Made by a program: the position numbers and the translations under genes
Shown: positions 1-11,530 of the stretch, piece after piece
Layout of the letters: each line of letters opens with the position of its first letter
Numbering within the stretch: the stretch's first letter is position 1
Origin: Bryopsis sp. KO-2023
Taxonomy: Eukaryota; Chlorophyta; Ulvophyceae; Bryopsidales; Bryopsidaceae
Assembly: GCA_030272585.1 (NCBI GenBank)
Contig: BSYQ01000002.1
Span: forward strand, 682,001 to 746,000
Length of the DNA stretch: 64,000 bases
Reading direction: 5' to 3'
Notes under the pieces: generated by a model
Database searches by the model: none
The model's input: only the letters and a program-made list of their open reading frames with translations
What the model was told of the DNA's origin: nothing

Positions 1-524
1 TCAATGTTTGTTTCAAGAACGTTTCCTTTCACCCTTCCTGAAGAAGGGCCACGGTCCCACCTTGTGTCCTTGCTTCTCGAAACCCAGCTGAAGGTCCTAA
101 TGTCCATACTCCTCGTCGGTTCTCAACCCTCCCTCATGTTGTAGCCCCTGCGACGAGTATCGCTCTTCTCTGCTGTGGATAGGTGAACACTGGGACAAAA
201 TCCAATGGAAATATGGTGGACATTCTCTTTTTTTGTGCTAGGCATGGTCTCAGCCCTCTCATTGCTTGGCGAAAACTGTGTCTCAATGCTGAGGAGGTCA
301 GCTTGGTATGTTTTGCATATAATGAAAAAAACAAAACGACTTGTATGAGAACAAACGTCAGCGTGATTTCTGCGAGCACGGTCTCCGACTATTGCTTTCG
401 GTACACATAAAACACTTTTCTGGCATTGTGGGGTTGATGGCAAGGCTTTTCTAATTTTTGGTTGGTTCGCTTGGTTTAACCACAACCACTCAACCGTACA
501 ACCACAAACTACATAAACAAAGAG
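1..524. other. No gene recognised
   Basis: AT-rich sequence with short overlapping frames on both strands. None has a recognisable domain, signal peptide or splice partner. It lies beyond the 3' end of the truncated F-box/WD40 locus on the minus strand. Confidence 0.5.
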
Positions 525-1275
525 TTACAAGGTTTGGTTCAAGGAGCTCCTGAACTCAAAACACCCCTCCACTGATGAAAAGTCCCATGTCACGCAAGCC
601 CCGCTCCTTGTGAACCCAATTAGCTTCGTCTCATCACACCAGAGACAAAACAGATACCAAGAAATTGGTACCTTCAATTTCAGAATATAAGCTCCTTGTT
701 CGGTATCCCAAACGCTCACAACATTATCAACAGAGCCTAGTATCAAACGACCACAAGCAAAGGCGATACATCTAACAAAATCCAACGAGCCCCCTCCAAC
801 TTCCCCCAATTGGGACTTATCATTCAAACTCCAAAGACGAACATTTTGGTCTTTCGAGGTGCTTGCGATCATCGACCCCCAAACAAGAACTTCAACAACA
901 ACATCATCATGCCCAACCAATTCGCCAAGGCAAGTCCTTTCCGAAACGTCCCATATCCTAATTGTATTATCCCAGGAACCACTGATCAAGCGCTTCTTAT
1001 CATCGGTGGAGGATAATGTTGACACACACCCCCTATGCCCCCTCAACACGTTCTTACACTCCCAATCCTCTTTTCCCCAAAGTTTGATAAGGTGATCACC
1101 ACCCCCCATCGCTACTTCTTCCCCAAGCTCTTCGATTGCAAAAACACAGCCGAGATGGACATCGATTTGAAATAAAGAATGGGAAGTATCAACATCCCAA
1201 GCACAAAGACGTCCCCTGTGGTCCCCACTCAGCAAAATTTTATCAACAAATTCCAGTGCAAAAATATTTTGGGGT
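525..1275 (-). pseudogene. Truncated F-box/WD40 gene (C-terminal WD40 part only)
   Basis: The frame encodes about five WD40-type blades. They match, almost line for line, residues from about 110 onward of the full-length paralogues at 2 kb and 17.7 kb (shared blocks include LLSGD, EELGEEVA, STDDKKRLISGS and IRIWDV). Homology starts near 1275 with a residue block like FALEFVDKI and stops there. The F-box and the first blade are absent, and the upstream sequence belongs to a different dispersed repeat. There is no ATG at the start of the homologous frame. I read it as a 5'-truncated copy, probably a pseudogene; a gene with a far upstream exon is possible but not seen. Confidence 0.7.
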
Positions 1276-1289
1276 CTATCAATTGTCTC

Positions 1290-1500
1290 TTTTTTATATC
1301 GACTGCAATTGGTTCAAATCATAAAGCTAGAAAGTAATGGGTTGAAATGTTGAATGGCCCTGGATCCAGAAGCTTTCGACTTTCCTTTGTTTTGGTTTGT
1401 GCCTTCTCATACAGTGATGAGTCAAAGATGGTCATAAACATTGATTTGCATTTTTCTTGGAGGCCTTGGCTTGGCGCACTGTGTGGAGGTTTAAGATATG
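1290..1500 (-). repeat. Dispersed ~200-bp repeat, copy 1
   Basis: Similar sequence recurs in the opposite orientation near 15,760-15,990 and 45,400-45,590, with a short piece near 60,180-60,220. Shared words include the run around CTTTCCTTTGTTTTG, read on one strand or the other. It marks the break point of the truncated F-box/WD40 locus. No coding content is recognised. The rest of the gap up to 1955 is 3' flank shared with other family members. Confidence 0.5.
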
Positions 1501-1955
1501 TACTTTGTTCCTTTGTTAGTTTGGTCCAACGTTCACAATCAATCAAACAATCGATTTTCCCATTGATTGAGGAGCCACCCAAACAAATACATCTTGTTCA
1601 TCTTCATCTTTGAAGAGAGAGAAAAACTGTTTCCTCCTATTGCAACCAAGCATCAACAACCGTTTTGAGAAACTTGATTTGTCCCCTAACCCTCCCTATT
1701 CCCCTCATACCTCATTTCTAAGAAAACAAATCTAGCCACCACAACTTAAAAACAACTCCTTGAGGATCATGTCGCACCCAAAACTCGGACCCCACATTTT
1801 TAGGATCTATCAAAGAATATCGAGCTTTGGATATTAAATAGAGAACGAGCTACTATCCATCCATCGATTCAACCCTACATACAACCACAACTATTCAGAC
1901 AAAGGGATACAAGGTTTGGTTCCAAGGGGTTACTTAACTCAAAACATCACTCAGC

Positions 1956-2987
1956 TCATGTAAAATCCCACATCAAGCAAGCCCCATTCCTTGTGACGCC
2001 AATTAGCTTCCTCTCATCACACCATAGCCAAACCAGAGTCGAAGAATTGGGTACCTTCAATTTACGGATACAATCTCCTTGTTCGATATCCCACACGCTC
2101 ACAACACGATCACAAGAGCCTAATATCAAAAGACCGCAAGCGAAGGCCATACATCGAATAAGATCCGTCCCTCGAACTTCTACTTGACTCCTATTAGTCC
2201 AACTCCAAAGACTAGCATGTTCGTTCTCCGAGGCGCTTGCGATCATGGACCCCCAAACAAGAACTTGATTAACACGACCACCATCCCCAACCAAATTGCC
2301 AAGGCAAGTCCTTTCCGCAACATCCCATATCCTGATCGTACAATCAAAGGAGCCACTGATCAAGCGCTTCTTATCATCAGTGGAGGACAATGTTGATACC
2401 TCGTCTTGATGCCCCCTCAAAACTTTCTTGCACGACCAATCCTCTTTCCCCAAAAGTTTGATTAGGCGATCACCCCCCGCCGTCGCTACCTCTTCCCCAA
2501 GCTCTTCCATCGCCCAAAGAGGGCCGGCATGAGCATCAATCCGAAACAAAGAATAGGAGCTATCAACATCCCAAGCACAAAGATATCCCTTGCGGTCCCC
2601 GCTCAACAAGATTTTATCGATAAATTGGACCGACAAAATATCACAATCCCAAACATTCAACTCCACGTAACTTTTTGGTCTAAGTCGAGTATTCCAAAAG
2701 ACTAAAGAAGATTTTCCACCAAGTGCGATAAGGTCATCTTTCTTCGTTGCACATCTAGGAAAGCATCCTCTCAGATCAAAAATTACAATGGGTTGAACTT
2801 CCTTCGACCTCCACGACTCCATTCTCTCGTACCGGAGTCTTTTTTTCAAACGGGGGTCCTCGCTTGCTTGCTGCCATGTGGATGCTACACAACAAGACCT
2901 AGCTACATCCCTTGCCGAGGTTTTGTGAAGAATGCCTGTTATGATATTCAAGGGCAGATCCCACTCCATGGCTGGAACTTGGTTCAT
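1956..2987 (-). CDS. F-box/WD40-repeat protein (single-exon CDS)
   Basis: Predicted substrate adaptor of an SCF ubiquitin ligase. An N-terminal F-box-like segment (LPLNIITGILHKTSARDVAR, then VASTWQQ) is followed by about seven WD40-type blades ending in WDF. In this architecture the F-box binds SKP1 and the propeller recruits the substrate. The frame stays open upstream to 3125. I prefer the ATG at 2987 (MNQVPAMEW) because a splice acceptor-like TTCCCAAG lies just before it, as in paralogues. Another ATG at 2969 aligns with the start of the 17.7 kb copy. The coding region has no intron, unlike the 9.3 kb relative. It shares about 2 kb of coding and flanking DNA with 17.65-19.8 kb. Substrate unknown. 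Confidence 0.8.
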   Translation of the reverse strand: MNQVPAMEWDLPLNIITGILHKTSARDVARSCCVASTWQQASEDPRLKKRLRYERMESWRSKEVQPIVIFDLRGCFPRCATKKDDLIALGGKSSLVFWNTRLRPKSYVELNVWDCDILSVQFIDKILLSGDRKGYLCAWDVDSSYSLFRIDAHAGPLWAMEELGEEVATAGGDRLIKLLGKEDWSCKKVLRGHQDEVSTLSSTDDKKRLISGSFDCTIRIWDVAERTCLGNLVGDGGRVNQVLVWGSMIASASENEHASLWSWTNRSQVEVRGTDLIRCMAFACGLLILGSCDRVVSVWDIEQGDCIRKLKVPNSSTLVWLWCDERKLIGVTRNGACLMWDFT

Positions 2988-3128
2988 TGGAACCCCTTGG
3001 GAATCAATCGGTGAAGAAGACCTACAACACATTATATCAACAATGTATAAACAGCCAGCCCCCAAAGTCAGGATAGCTCTTTCTGGAACAGAACAAGTAC
3101 AGAGCAATCGATTCTCCTGAAACATTCT

Positions 3129-4160
3129 TCAATCACCATAGCCAGTCCAACAGGACCTTATCGAATCACTTGAAAACTCTGAAAACCCCTGTTTCACATA
3201 ATGATCGACGAACGACCACACAGCCGATAAGCAGAAGAAAAAACAACAGCCGACGTTCAGTCTGAAGCAAGTCAGCAACACGATATCTTTTTCGACCTCG
3301 AAGGAAACAGCAGACCGACTAAAAAAAAAGGACCGTCGTTTTCTCTCAGCGAAAAGGGGAGAAACAAAAACAGAAAAAAGAGCGAGAGAAGTTGAAACCC
3401 ACGCACACCTTTTTTTTTTTCCTTTGCGGGACGAACAAAGCCGAACGTTTCGGAAGGTAAAAGCGTTCTGGTCCAGCACAACGCACCCACACAGAAAATC
3501 CACGGAGCCAACAAACGTAGCGAAAAGATAAAAGTTTCCTGCACACAGCACAGCAAAACCCTGCCCCCGAACCTTTTAAAGGAAGACACGACGGAGACCA
3601 GTAAGCGACTTCGAAGGGGAGCTGGACGTCCAAGGATCTTGTTCCCCAAAAGAACTTGATAATGATCCAAAAAAAGCAAAAGCCCATCAACCCCTTTTTC
3701 ACAGCGTAGCTGGAGCGTTCGATCCAGATATGGTCAGTGGTCTCACACCTGTGAGTGTGTGGGGGTGGAAGCATTTGGGGTCCAGTCGGACAGGGAACTG
3801 GGACAGACTGGGGAGGGGAAAAACAGGATAAAAACAAGATTGTAATTAGTTGATGATGGGTCTCTTTTGCTGAGCGATGTAATTATATATTGATTGATTG
3901 GAATGAGTTTGGGTTGTCAGTTCCACACCTGTTGTCTAGTAAAAAAACTCGGTCGCAGTTGTTTGTGCTGATGTAGCAATAGATCTGCTGCAAGTCAAAA
4001 AAATCACCTTGAATAAGTAAGGAGTAATATAAGCCCCCTGGCTGATGAAAGGATAGGGCTCGACTGCAACCTCAACCTTCAACCTCATATTTTTTAGTCA
4101 ACACCAACCGTGTATATTGCAAAACAAGTGGCTGCGAAAGAGATTTCCTTGTATTACTCT
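3129..4160 (-). repeat. Duplicated 5' flank of F-box/WD40 genes
   Basis: This upstream region is closely similar to 18,843-19,790 in the same orientation relative to the genes, and partly to 43,100-43,745 on the other strand. Apart from an acceptor-like site next to each start codon it holds no gene I can support. It probably contains the promoter and a 5' UTR intron. The long frames here are shadows. Confidence 0.65.
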
Positions 4161-4620
4161 AGCATTATGGGGGTGATGGCCTCTTTTTGCTGTAATTGAT
4201 TGATTGATTGGATTGAAGGTGATCTCGGATTCGTGGAAACCCCTGTTGGTTCCTGAATGGATGGAATCGCTCATTTTCGTTCGGGGATTTCGCAGACAAG
4301 TCAATGGCTCACAGATGAGTCACAGTAAAGCCCTGAAAACTATCCTTGATCAATCAATCAATCAATGATTACATGTTGCCTGACTATCCCCGATACTGAA
4401 ACAAGTGTATAAAATAAGCTCCCGCCAGACGTTTCATAACGAATCCAAACCTACAAAATATACAAAAAGATGAACCAAAGAAAATGATACGTAGACCTCA
4501 AAATAAATGTTCTCTTTAAATTTTAACCATTGAGAAAGTGATGGAGATTAAATTACCAAAGCCTAATATGCGCACTTCCATTACTGGTTTAAACTCCCAT
4601 CCAAATTCCAACCCTACCGA

Positions 4621-5649
4621 TTAACGTGGCAAGAAATCCCAAATTTCAATCCTGCCAAAATCGTCAACTGCCATGATCTCACTATGCGCTAGCCACAAGC
4701 CGAGAGGTTTTCTCCCGTTATGAAAACATCTGATTACCTTGTTCTCAACCCTATCCAGGATCTCTACCGTTCCATCATTCGATTTAAGTGCTATTCGATC
4801 ATCATCAAAATCTGCACATCTAACCCGACTCAAACTTCGGTATATCTGCTTGCACTCTCTATCTTTCAGACTCCAAAGCTCTATAGTGCTGTCAAAGGAC
4901 CTGCTGAACACCCAATCTTCATAAATACAAAGAGATCTCACCCCTGATTCACTTGAGTGCCCTTGAAAAGTCTGAACACAATCCCTTGTTGAAACATCTA
5001 AGACCCGAATTTCGTTTCTGCATCCAACGAGCAATATTTCACCATTGCTAGCCAATGTCATGTGTTGAGGATAAGCAGGGCTCTCTTGTCTTAGACTCAC
5101 ATAACACTCCCAAGTCCCCGGTCTCCATAGACGGAGATGGCAATCATATCCAATACTTGCCACCATATCTCCGGCCTCAACAATACAGGACACCAAAACC
5201 TCATCTGCCTCGAACTCGGATGATAAAACGCCTCCCTCAATATTCCACACCTCTATGAACCCCCTTCGCTGGCCCCGCAAAACCACATCCTCGAGTAAAC
5301 ACAAACAAGAACGACCTAAACCCGTTTCAATAACCTTCACCATTTCTTTATTCAACATATCCCATATGCCGATCGAGGTAGAGAACCCCACTGCAATCAT
5401 ATTATTTCTTCTTGCGGCACAAAGTGATTCCGAATTACCCAAGTCAATTAAGATGGGTTTCACATCCCCACATCTCCAATTTTTTTCCAAATTCACTTTT
5501 TTTCTCAAGGTGGGATCATCATGGACAGCAACCCTCCATGCCGATGCAACACAGGAGAATTTTGCGGCCTCTTTTGGTGGCACAGGTGCAAGAATTTGGC
5601 TGATAACATCCGAAGGCAAGTCCCATTGGTGTTGGCTTGTCGATACCAT
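4621..5649 (-). CDS. F-box/WD40-repeat protein, second subfamily
   Basis: 342 residues. An F-box-like N-terminus (WDLPSDVISQILAPVPPKEA, then SCVASAWRVAV) precedes about seven WD40-like blades (for example SIGIWD, IEVWNI, LRLWRP, IRVLDV, IELWSL, IEIWDF). The expected role is SCF ubiquitin-ligase substrate recognition. It is most similar to the 41.5-42.5 kb gene (both contain RCGDVKPI, AGDMVAS and GTWECY) and less so to the 2, 17.7 and 43.8 kb genes. The ATG at 5649 follows an acceptor-like TTCTCTTCCAG by about a dozen bases, which suggests a 5' UTR intron. The coding region has no intron and looks intact. Confidence 0.8.
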   Translation of the reverse strand: MVSTSQHQWDLPSDVISQILAPVPPKEAAKFSCVASAWRVAVHDDPTLRKKVNLEKNWRCGDVKPILIDLGNSESLCAARRNNMIAVGFSTSIGIWDMLNKEMVKVIETGLGRSCLCLLEDVVLRGQRRGFIEVWNIEGGVLSSEFEADEVLVSCIVEAGDMVASIGYDCHLRLWRPGTWECYVSLRQESPAYPQHMTLASNGEILLVGCRNEIRVLDVSTRDCVQTFQGHSSESGVRSLCIYEDWVFSRSFDSTIELWSLKDRECKQIYRSLSRVRCADFDDDRIALKSNDGTVEILDRVENKVIRCFHNGRKPLGLWLAHSEIMAVDDFGRIEIWDFLPR

Positions 5650-5789
5650 CAGCGCTCGAGTCCTGGAAGAGAAAAATCAGAGGCCTATCATCTTTGAACC
5701 CTTATGTCGAGCTGAAAGACACACTTTCGCCGCCAGACACACTTACGTCAATAACTTAGCCAACAGTCTGTTGGCAACAGATCAGTAAA

Positions 5790-6546
5790 TATCTTGTGAG
5801 GCTCTTCCCCCCCCCCCCCTCTCCATCCCAGAACTCAATCAGAACGAACCCTCACCCGGACTAGGGCGGTGAAAAAAACAACAAATAGGGCAGTGCGACG
5901 TCTCCGATAGGAGAAAAACTGACCTCGAAAATAAATCAGTGGAAACGCCGATTTCGTTCCCGTTTCATATGAAAGAAAAAAACACGACACGCCAAACAAA
6001 AACTCCGTTTTTCTCAGCAAAAAGAATAAAATCAAAACAGTGAAAAAAGGGAAGGTTCGACTGCACGCATCTCTTGAACCCATATCTTACTCGCTGTACT
6101 TCAAAAGGTCGGCACCCTCCCGACAAAAAAAATCCACTCAGAAAGGAAAAATGTCTAGAAACGTTTGCACACAGCCCAGCCTAGGCCACTGAGACATTTT
6201 GAAGGCAAGCACGACAGCGATCGAGGGTCAATCCTTGGATTCGTTTTCTAGGAAAAGAGGGGGACCACGACAAGTTCCCCAGTTGTACTCCAGCGGGACT
6301 GACATCCAGCCCTGCCCCACGCTGGTCGATCTTGTTGATGAGAAACTGAAGTAGTCATTGGATTAGTTGAAGAAAACAATGTCTCCCCAACAGGAGAAGA
6401 GATTTCCGCAGCGCTTTGTGGGAAAAAAAAAATCGAGGTTCACACAACACCCTGCCTGAAAAATCGGGCTCATTTTCTGTGTCTGCTGTTTTTTTGATTT
6501 GTCTTTTGGTCTGGCAAAACAAATGGCGGCTGAAACAAGAGAGTGC
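5790..6546. other. Intergenic, diverged F-box/WD40 5' flank
   Basis: AT-rich sequence with a C-homopolymer near 5807-5818. Parts, for example near 6180-6240, loosely resemble the conserved 5' flank seen at 3.1-3.8 kb. No gene is recognised. Confidence 0.4.
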
Positions 6547-6631
6547 TGCATAAGGTGGGGTTCGAGCCCACGCGGAGTCGAGCTCCATCAGGTCTTAAGT
6601 CTGACACCTTAGACCACTCGGCCACTTGTGC
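6547..6631 (-). tRNA. tRNA-Leu (anticodon TAA)
   Basis: Class II tRNA of 85 nt. The acceptor GCACAAG pairs with CTTATGC in 6 of 7 positions, with discriminator A. The A-box region reads GTGGCCGAGTGG. The anticodon arm is TCAG..CTTAAGA..CTGA, giving TAA. A long variable arm suits leucine, and the T arm GTGGG/TTCGAAC/CCCAC is perfect. No intron is seen. This is the only clearly canonical tRNA in the window. One acceptor mismatch leaves slight doubt about function. Confidence 0.85.
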
Positions 6632-7235
6632 CCACAAAAATTATTGAGAACTTTTTATGATAATATCAAACGGTCAGCTGCAGAAAAACAAAAAAGGATC
6701 ACTTAAAGTCTCAGTGACTCTAAGCTTAGAGTAAAAAAGGAGTAACAAATTGAGGCAGGCGTTCTTTCTCCTCGTTCGGGAGCCTCGAGTAGTAGGACGT
6801 TTCTGGCCCTGTTGACCTCCAGTGGGGTTCGCTGGCAAAACACCGCCGCCATCATGTAAGCGTTGATTCAAACACTCACCAGTAACCTTGCATTCTCTAC
6901 GAAACTCTGGAAACCAATAAAAAATACTGCAAGATATGCCAGGCCAAAGCCAATAGAATCCGGGGAATACAAAGGAAAACCCTCAGCTCGCAAGGTTCAT
7001 CTCTGGCAGTCAACAGCGGCTGTCAACAAAGACGTCTTCCTTGTTGAATCGTTTGGATGGGTCGATCCAGGTTCGTGAAGCTTTTTAAAATAATTTCTGT
7101 GGAACGCCTTGTCGAAACCTCGGTCCACGGTGCACCAGCTTTCCTGACGCAGTTGCTTTGTTGGCACGTCGCAGAACTGACAATTGTTTTGTTCACCCTG
7201 CTCATTTTGTTTTTCGTGACTATTATTAGGCCCAG
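6632..7235. other. Intergenic with one dispersed-repeat copy
   Basis: No gene recognised. Contains a diverged copy of the ~50-bp dispersed element at 6910-6970. Confidence 0.4.
6910..6970 (+). repeat. ~50-bp dispersed element, diverged copy
   Basis: Matches the window-wide element (core ATGCCAGGCCAGAGCC, followed by a G run) with several substitutions. Confidence 0.6.
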
Positions 7236-7365
7236 TTACGGGTTGTCGAGTGGGCCGCCTGTTTCCCGAGCGGGGACGGTTGAGCGGCCAACCTGAACAT
7301 GGACATCTCTATTCGTCGTCCACCAAAATACGTAGAGTACTTCAAAATCAACGGCAACGTCATAA

Positions 7366-7614
7366 CTAAGAATACTTCCCTCCACTCGACAGACGCCAAC
7401 GCAGTCGAGAAAAACATGAGCAACAGGGGAAGTTTCTTGAGACCACGCCACCGCGCGAAACCAACCAAATGAAAAATGGGCGGAAGCGTGTGTATATTTC
7501 GTTCAGGAAACGCCGCTCGTCAAAAGAGCTGGGCGACGTCTTTACCATCGTCGACGGACGTTGGGAAAATCCCAGCGCGGCGAAAGACAGCAACAAAAAG
7601 ACGAGTCCCAACAT
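7366..7614 (-). CDS. Candidate small secreted protein, unknown
   Basis: From the ATG at 7614 the frame begins MLGLVFLLLSFAALGFSQRP, a good signal peptide with a likely cleavage after FS. The tail contains a short Cys cluster (CCSC). It is loosely like the signal exons of the cysteine-rich peptide family (ending SRP/SQRP), but the exon boundary and second exon are not convincing. An acceptor-like TTACTTGCAG sits directly before the ATG. Possible splicing near ATG|GTAAAG would be phase 0, unlike that family. I list it as a candidate only. Confidence 0.35.
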   Translation of the reverse strand: MLGLVFLLLSFAALGFSQRPSTMVKTSPSSFDERRFLNEIYTRFRPFFIWLVSRGGVVSRNFPCCSCFSRLRWRLSSGGKYS

Positions 7615-7620
7615 CTGCAA

Positions 7621-9258
7621 GTAAAAAAAATATTCATCGAAACTTCAGACTCCCGAAGGAAAACCTCAGGGGATTTATGTGGAGGGAACGAAAACGGAGG
7701 GGCTCTGCGCACAGAACAACAAAGAGAGTTCGAAAGCACACGAAAAAAGCAGTGCAGCGCCACAGTCACGTGCGTCAACTCTGCTCTGCACCTCCAAGGG
7801 TCTCACCTTCTCTGAAGCCTCAGTTGTGCTTCAAGTGTTGGTTGGCCTCGAAAAACCGAATTGCAAGCTCACGCCACCAATAGTGTTGCGCACTGTAAAT
7901 ACCCCCCTCTCCTTCGCAGCATTTTTATAGCTGAGCAGTGCGAAGTGGGGACAGTGTCGTGGCTGTACAGTCTGAAACCTTCAGGCGGACATGCGTTCGA
8001 GGCCCACCACAAAAGTGCTTGAAACAACAAACATCAAATTACATTGTGGAGGAGAATTGCTACTCTTGAGAATTGAGAATTGGCATGAATCGACCCGATT
8101 TGGTGAGGAGTTCTGTCGTACACATTACGTAAACACTCCGTTCAAAAACCGAGGCTCGTCAGACTTCTATTTCCAGTGTGCATTGGGGGGGGGGAGAAGC
8201 AGGTGGGTTGTGGATTTCTTCAAAATATATATACGTACCAAAATTGTTTTTTTTCCCTTTTTGCTGAGAAAAAAGCCGGACGCGGCATTTCTGGCCCCGG
8301 TAAAAAAAACTTCCTTCCGCGACGACCCGGAGTGACGTCGTGTTTTCAGCATCTTTTTCGAAGAAGCCGCTTTTTTCCTGGCGGAATCGGAGAGCGCTAC
8401 GGTAAATTAAAAAAGGGACACCGATTTTTTTCCGGTCCATTTTTCCTTGGAATAAGAAAACCTGTTGGGAGCAATTTTACTCCGTTTGTTTTCCCCCCCC
8501 ATAATGCCGACGTTTACTGTGGGGATTAGAACGGAAAAAAACAAGACGATTTCTGCCCCAGAAAGTGAAAGAGTGAGGTTTTTTGTTTCTTTATTTATTG
8601 AAAATATGTAGTAGAGGCTGAAGGGCACCAGCTGAAATTTCATGGGAAAATTGATTGTTATTTTCTTTAACCACACACACAAACAGCAGTTTGATTTATC
8701 AACCTTTTCCTGAGGAGGGGTTTCCTCCCCATTCCCTCCTTCAGGTTTTGTTTTTCCCCTTCTTTTTTTTTTTCCAGAGAAAAGTACGATGATTCGCTGA
8801 TTTTGACAAATGCATGGCAAAAGTTTGTACTTCATTTTCTGTTTTGTTGTTTTTCTTTTCGAGAAGGAAACTTTGAGCCCCTTGGCAACTTTTTCAAAAA
8901 GTAGCCAGAACCCCCCCTTCAAATATGAAAAGAGAAGAAGTCACTTTTTTTTCCGGTTTTGTCACCTTCTTTTTGACAGTCTGATTAGATACACTTACTG
9001 AATGCTTGAGGAAAAAAAGTCATGGTCGATAAATCACTTAAATAATAAAAATGGAAAGAAGCCTTCCAGTCCCCCCCCCCCCCCAAAAAAAAAAAAGAAG
9101 AAGAAAAAAACAATCAGTAAGGGCAATAATATTTTTAGTCGGCATCTTCTTCTAACAAATTTTGATGTCATTTGCCTTTTGCTTGACTTTTTTTTTTTTT
9201 CAAGTCAGAAGACTACGACAGAGGAAGAAGTACCCACAGAAAAAATAATACAAAAAAA
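7621..9258. other. AT-rich intergenic region
   Basis: Long homopolymer tracts (A, T, G, C) and only low-complexity open frames. I see no domain, RNA gene or repeat shared with elsewhere. It is the upstream region of the four-exon F-box/WD40 gene. Confidence 0.45.
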
Positions 9259-11530
9259 ATGTCAAGTTCTAAATTCCAAGAGTGGCACCTGCCAGTGAAC
9301 GTTATTGCTGAAACCCTAGCAAAGCTCCAAGGCAGAAGCATAGCTAGATGCAGTCTCGTTGCTTCCACGTGGTTGGAAGCTTCCAAAAACCCTCAACTGA
9401 GGTGAAAAAACCTTTTTTTTGGGTTAAAAACTGTTTACCTTCCCGAATCAGAGCAACCTGCCCACAACAAAAAAAAAGTTGTTTTGTTTTGTTTTTTACC
9501 GTTTCCCTGCATGAATTTGGGCAAACTGCCCACAATAAAACAAATACCCCATTGTGTTTTGTTTTTTTTTTTTGTTTACCTTCCCAAGTTTAAGGAAACT
9601 TCCCACAATAAGACAACCTCTGTTTTTTGTTTTTGCCTATTCTCCCCCCCCCCCCTCCCCCCATTGTCTTAGGTTTTGTCTTAATGGCTTGAATCTCCTG
9701 AATTTTTCCCCTATCCAAAAAAAGAGAACCAGTATTTCAGTTTTCCTTTTTTTGTTCTCTCTTTCTGGATGCTTTTTGTTGTTCTCTACTTCGACCCGGA
9801 TTTCAAGTTATGTTCTAAAAATAGAATCTGATGTAATGTGAGTTTTTCTTTCTTTCTTTCTTTTTTGTTCTCAAGGCCAAAATTACGCATTGAGAGGAAT
9901 TGGCACTCCTTGGGAAGCATCAACCCTTTGAAATTTGACCTCAAATGTCCCGAGATCCGTGCGACAGCTATAAAAAACGATCGTGTTGCTTTCGGGGGTG
10001 GAGGTTGGCTCAAAGTCTGGGATTTGATTGAAGCAAAAGAGGTGACGTCGTTCCTAGGTGTGTTAGAGTTTTTTCAAACTCGAGTGCGAAGTATAGCCAA
10101 ATATCGTATACGTATCTATTTGTTGTATTTTTGGAGGGAAAAAAAAGAAGTTTTGAAGGAATTGATCAACCCTAATTGTAGACCAATATGAAAAACACAA
10201 CACAATTCTCATTCAGGACTCCCAATACACAACTTAAAGGTGATTTACTTTGGCACCAAGGCTGAGGTTTTCCTGGTTTATTTGAGTTCTCACATTTGTC
10301 ATCGAATCACTTTACTATTATTTGACTAGTTTTTTGGTCGCTTTGTTTGGTTGGTCGGTTCTTATCAACAACGCTTAAATTTATAATTTTTTTTCATGAA
10401 TGGTTTTGTGATAGGTTGCCAAAACAGTTTTGATCAAGGGGCTCGCTCACTTACGTTGATCAATAATGAATTTGTTTTTTCGATGCCCTAGGGGTACCTT
10501 TTGGTTCTAGCCCTTGTCTAGCTTTTACGGGAGATGGATGGTTGGTTAGAGGCTTAAACCAAGATCATGGCGGTTACATCATGGGATGGAAAGGTGATAC
10601 GGTCTTCAAATCCTTTTTGTTTCAAGCGCACCGATGCCAACTGACGGCAATCGTGGGGGTGGGAGAAAGTTTGATTGCTTCAGCAGGGTGTGATGGTAGT
10701 ATTGCATTGTGGAAGCTTGATTTATCAAATATCGGTGATCCAAATGAGGAAATTCCGTTGCCATGTGAAGCTGTGCTTGAGGTGTGATTAGAATTCTGAT
10801 TTTTCAAACTTCAATGAATTATATAGGATTTGGAGGTCCATGTCGAACGGCTCAATTTATAGTTAGTTTTTGAGACCAATCTTCTCGTTAATTAGTGCAC
10901 ATTGATCGCATAGTCTGAACCCCAACTCTTCCCCTCATTATCAAGCATTCAAGATGTTTATTGAATGTATATGATTGATAGCTTATTTGACTGTTGATTT
11001 TGTTGTTGACTCGATACGTTATTTTAGTGTTTTTATGTTTGAAGGGTCATGTAGGTCCAATCAATTGTTTAACCGCAACCCAAAACGATCGATACTTGAT
11101 AAGTGGAGCTTTAGACACTACCATCCGAGTTTGGAACACGCAAACCAAAACGTGTGAGCATTCACTGAAAGGTCATCTTTCCTCCGTGGAATCCTTGGCG
11201 ATTTATGATGGCTTGTTGGTCAGTGGCTCCTTTGATTCGGAGCTGTTCCTTTGGAAGTTTCAGGAACCTGGTTCAAAGTCCGAGGGGAGATTTCAAAGCA
11301 ATTTTTCATTTGAGATAGGGATTTACTCCCTGTTCTTTTTCAAAAATCGAGTGATTAGCGTGGATAAAGATGGGGAGGTTTGCGTTTGGGATGTTGAGAC
11401 TAGGGGATGTGTTGGCAAGATCAATTTTCCACGGAGATATGATTCTTCAATGGTGGGCGTTTGGTGTTCAATGGAGAGATTGGTGGTGGTCAGTGGCAGG
11501 CACGTCTACATTTGGAACTTTGATATTTGA
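9259..11530 (+). CDS. Four-exon F-box/WD40-repeat protein
   Basis: Exons by eye: 9259-9401, 9876-10057, 10492-10781 and 11045-11530. The phases agree (2, 1, 0), giving 366 residues. Exon 1 carries the F-box-like helix (HLPVNVIAETLAKLQGRSIA, then VASTW). Exons 2-4 carry WD40 blades (LKVWDL, IALWKL, GHVGPINCL..TIRVWNT, GHLSSVESL..LFLWKF, EVCVWDV, VYIWNFDI). Predicted SCF ubiquitin-ligase adaptor. It differs from the other family members in the window by having introns inside the coding region and better-preserved WD and GH dipeptides, so it may represent the ancestral form. Intron 1 contains three imperfect repeats of about 65 bp. Exon joins are inferred from GT/AG sites and phase only. Confidence 0.75.
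9402..9640 (+). repeat. Imperfect ~65-bp tandem repeats in intron 1
   Basis: Three units, each with a TTTACC..CCC block followed by CTGCCCACAA or CTTCCCACAA and an A-rich stretch, separated by T-rich runs. They lie wholly within intron 1 of the four-exon F-box/WD40 gene. Confidence 0.5.

Noticed and set aside
3129-3837. Three overlapping 135-163-codon minus-strand frames, with relatives at 18.8-19.4 kb
   Set aside because: Frames are not preserved between the two duplicated copies. The region is better explained as conserved 5' flank.
8159-8922. Overlapping frames on both strands at 8.2-8.9 kb
   Set aside because: Lysine/phenylalanine-rich translations of A and T homopolymers. No splice or domain support.
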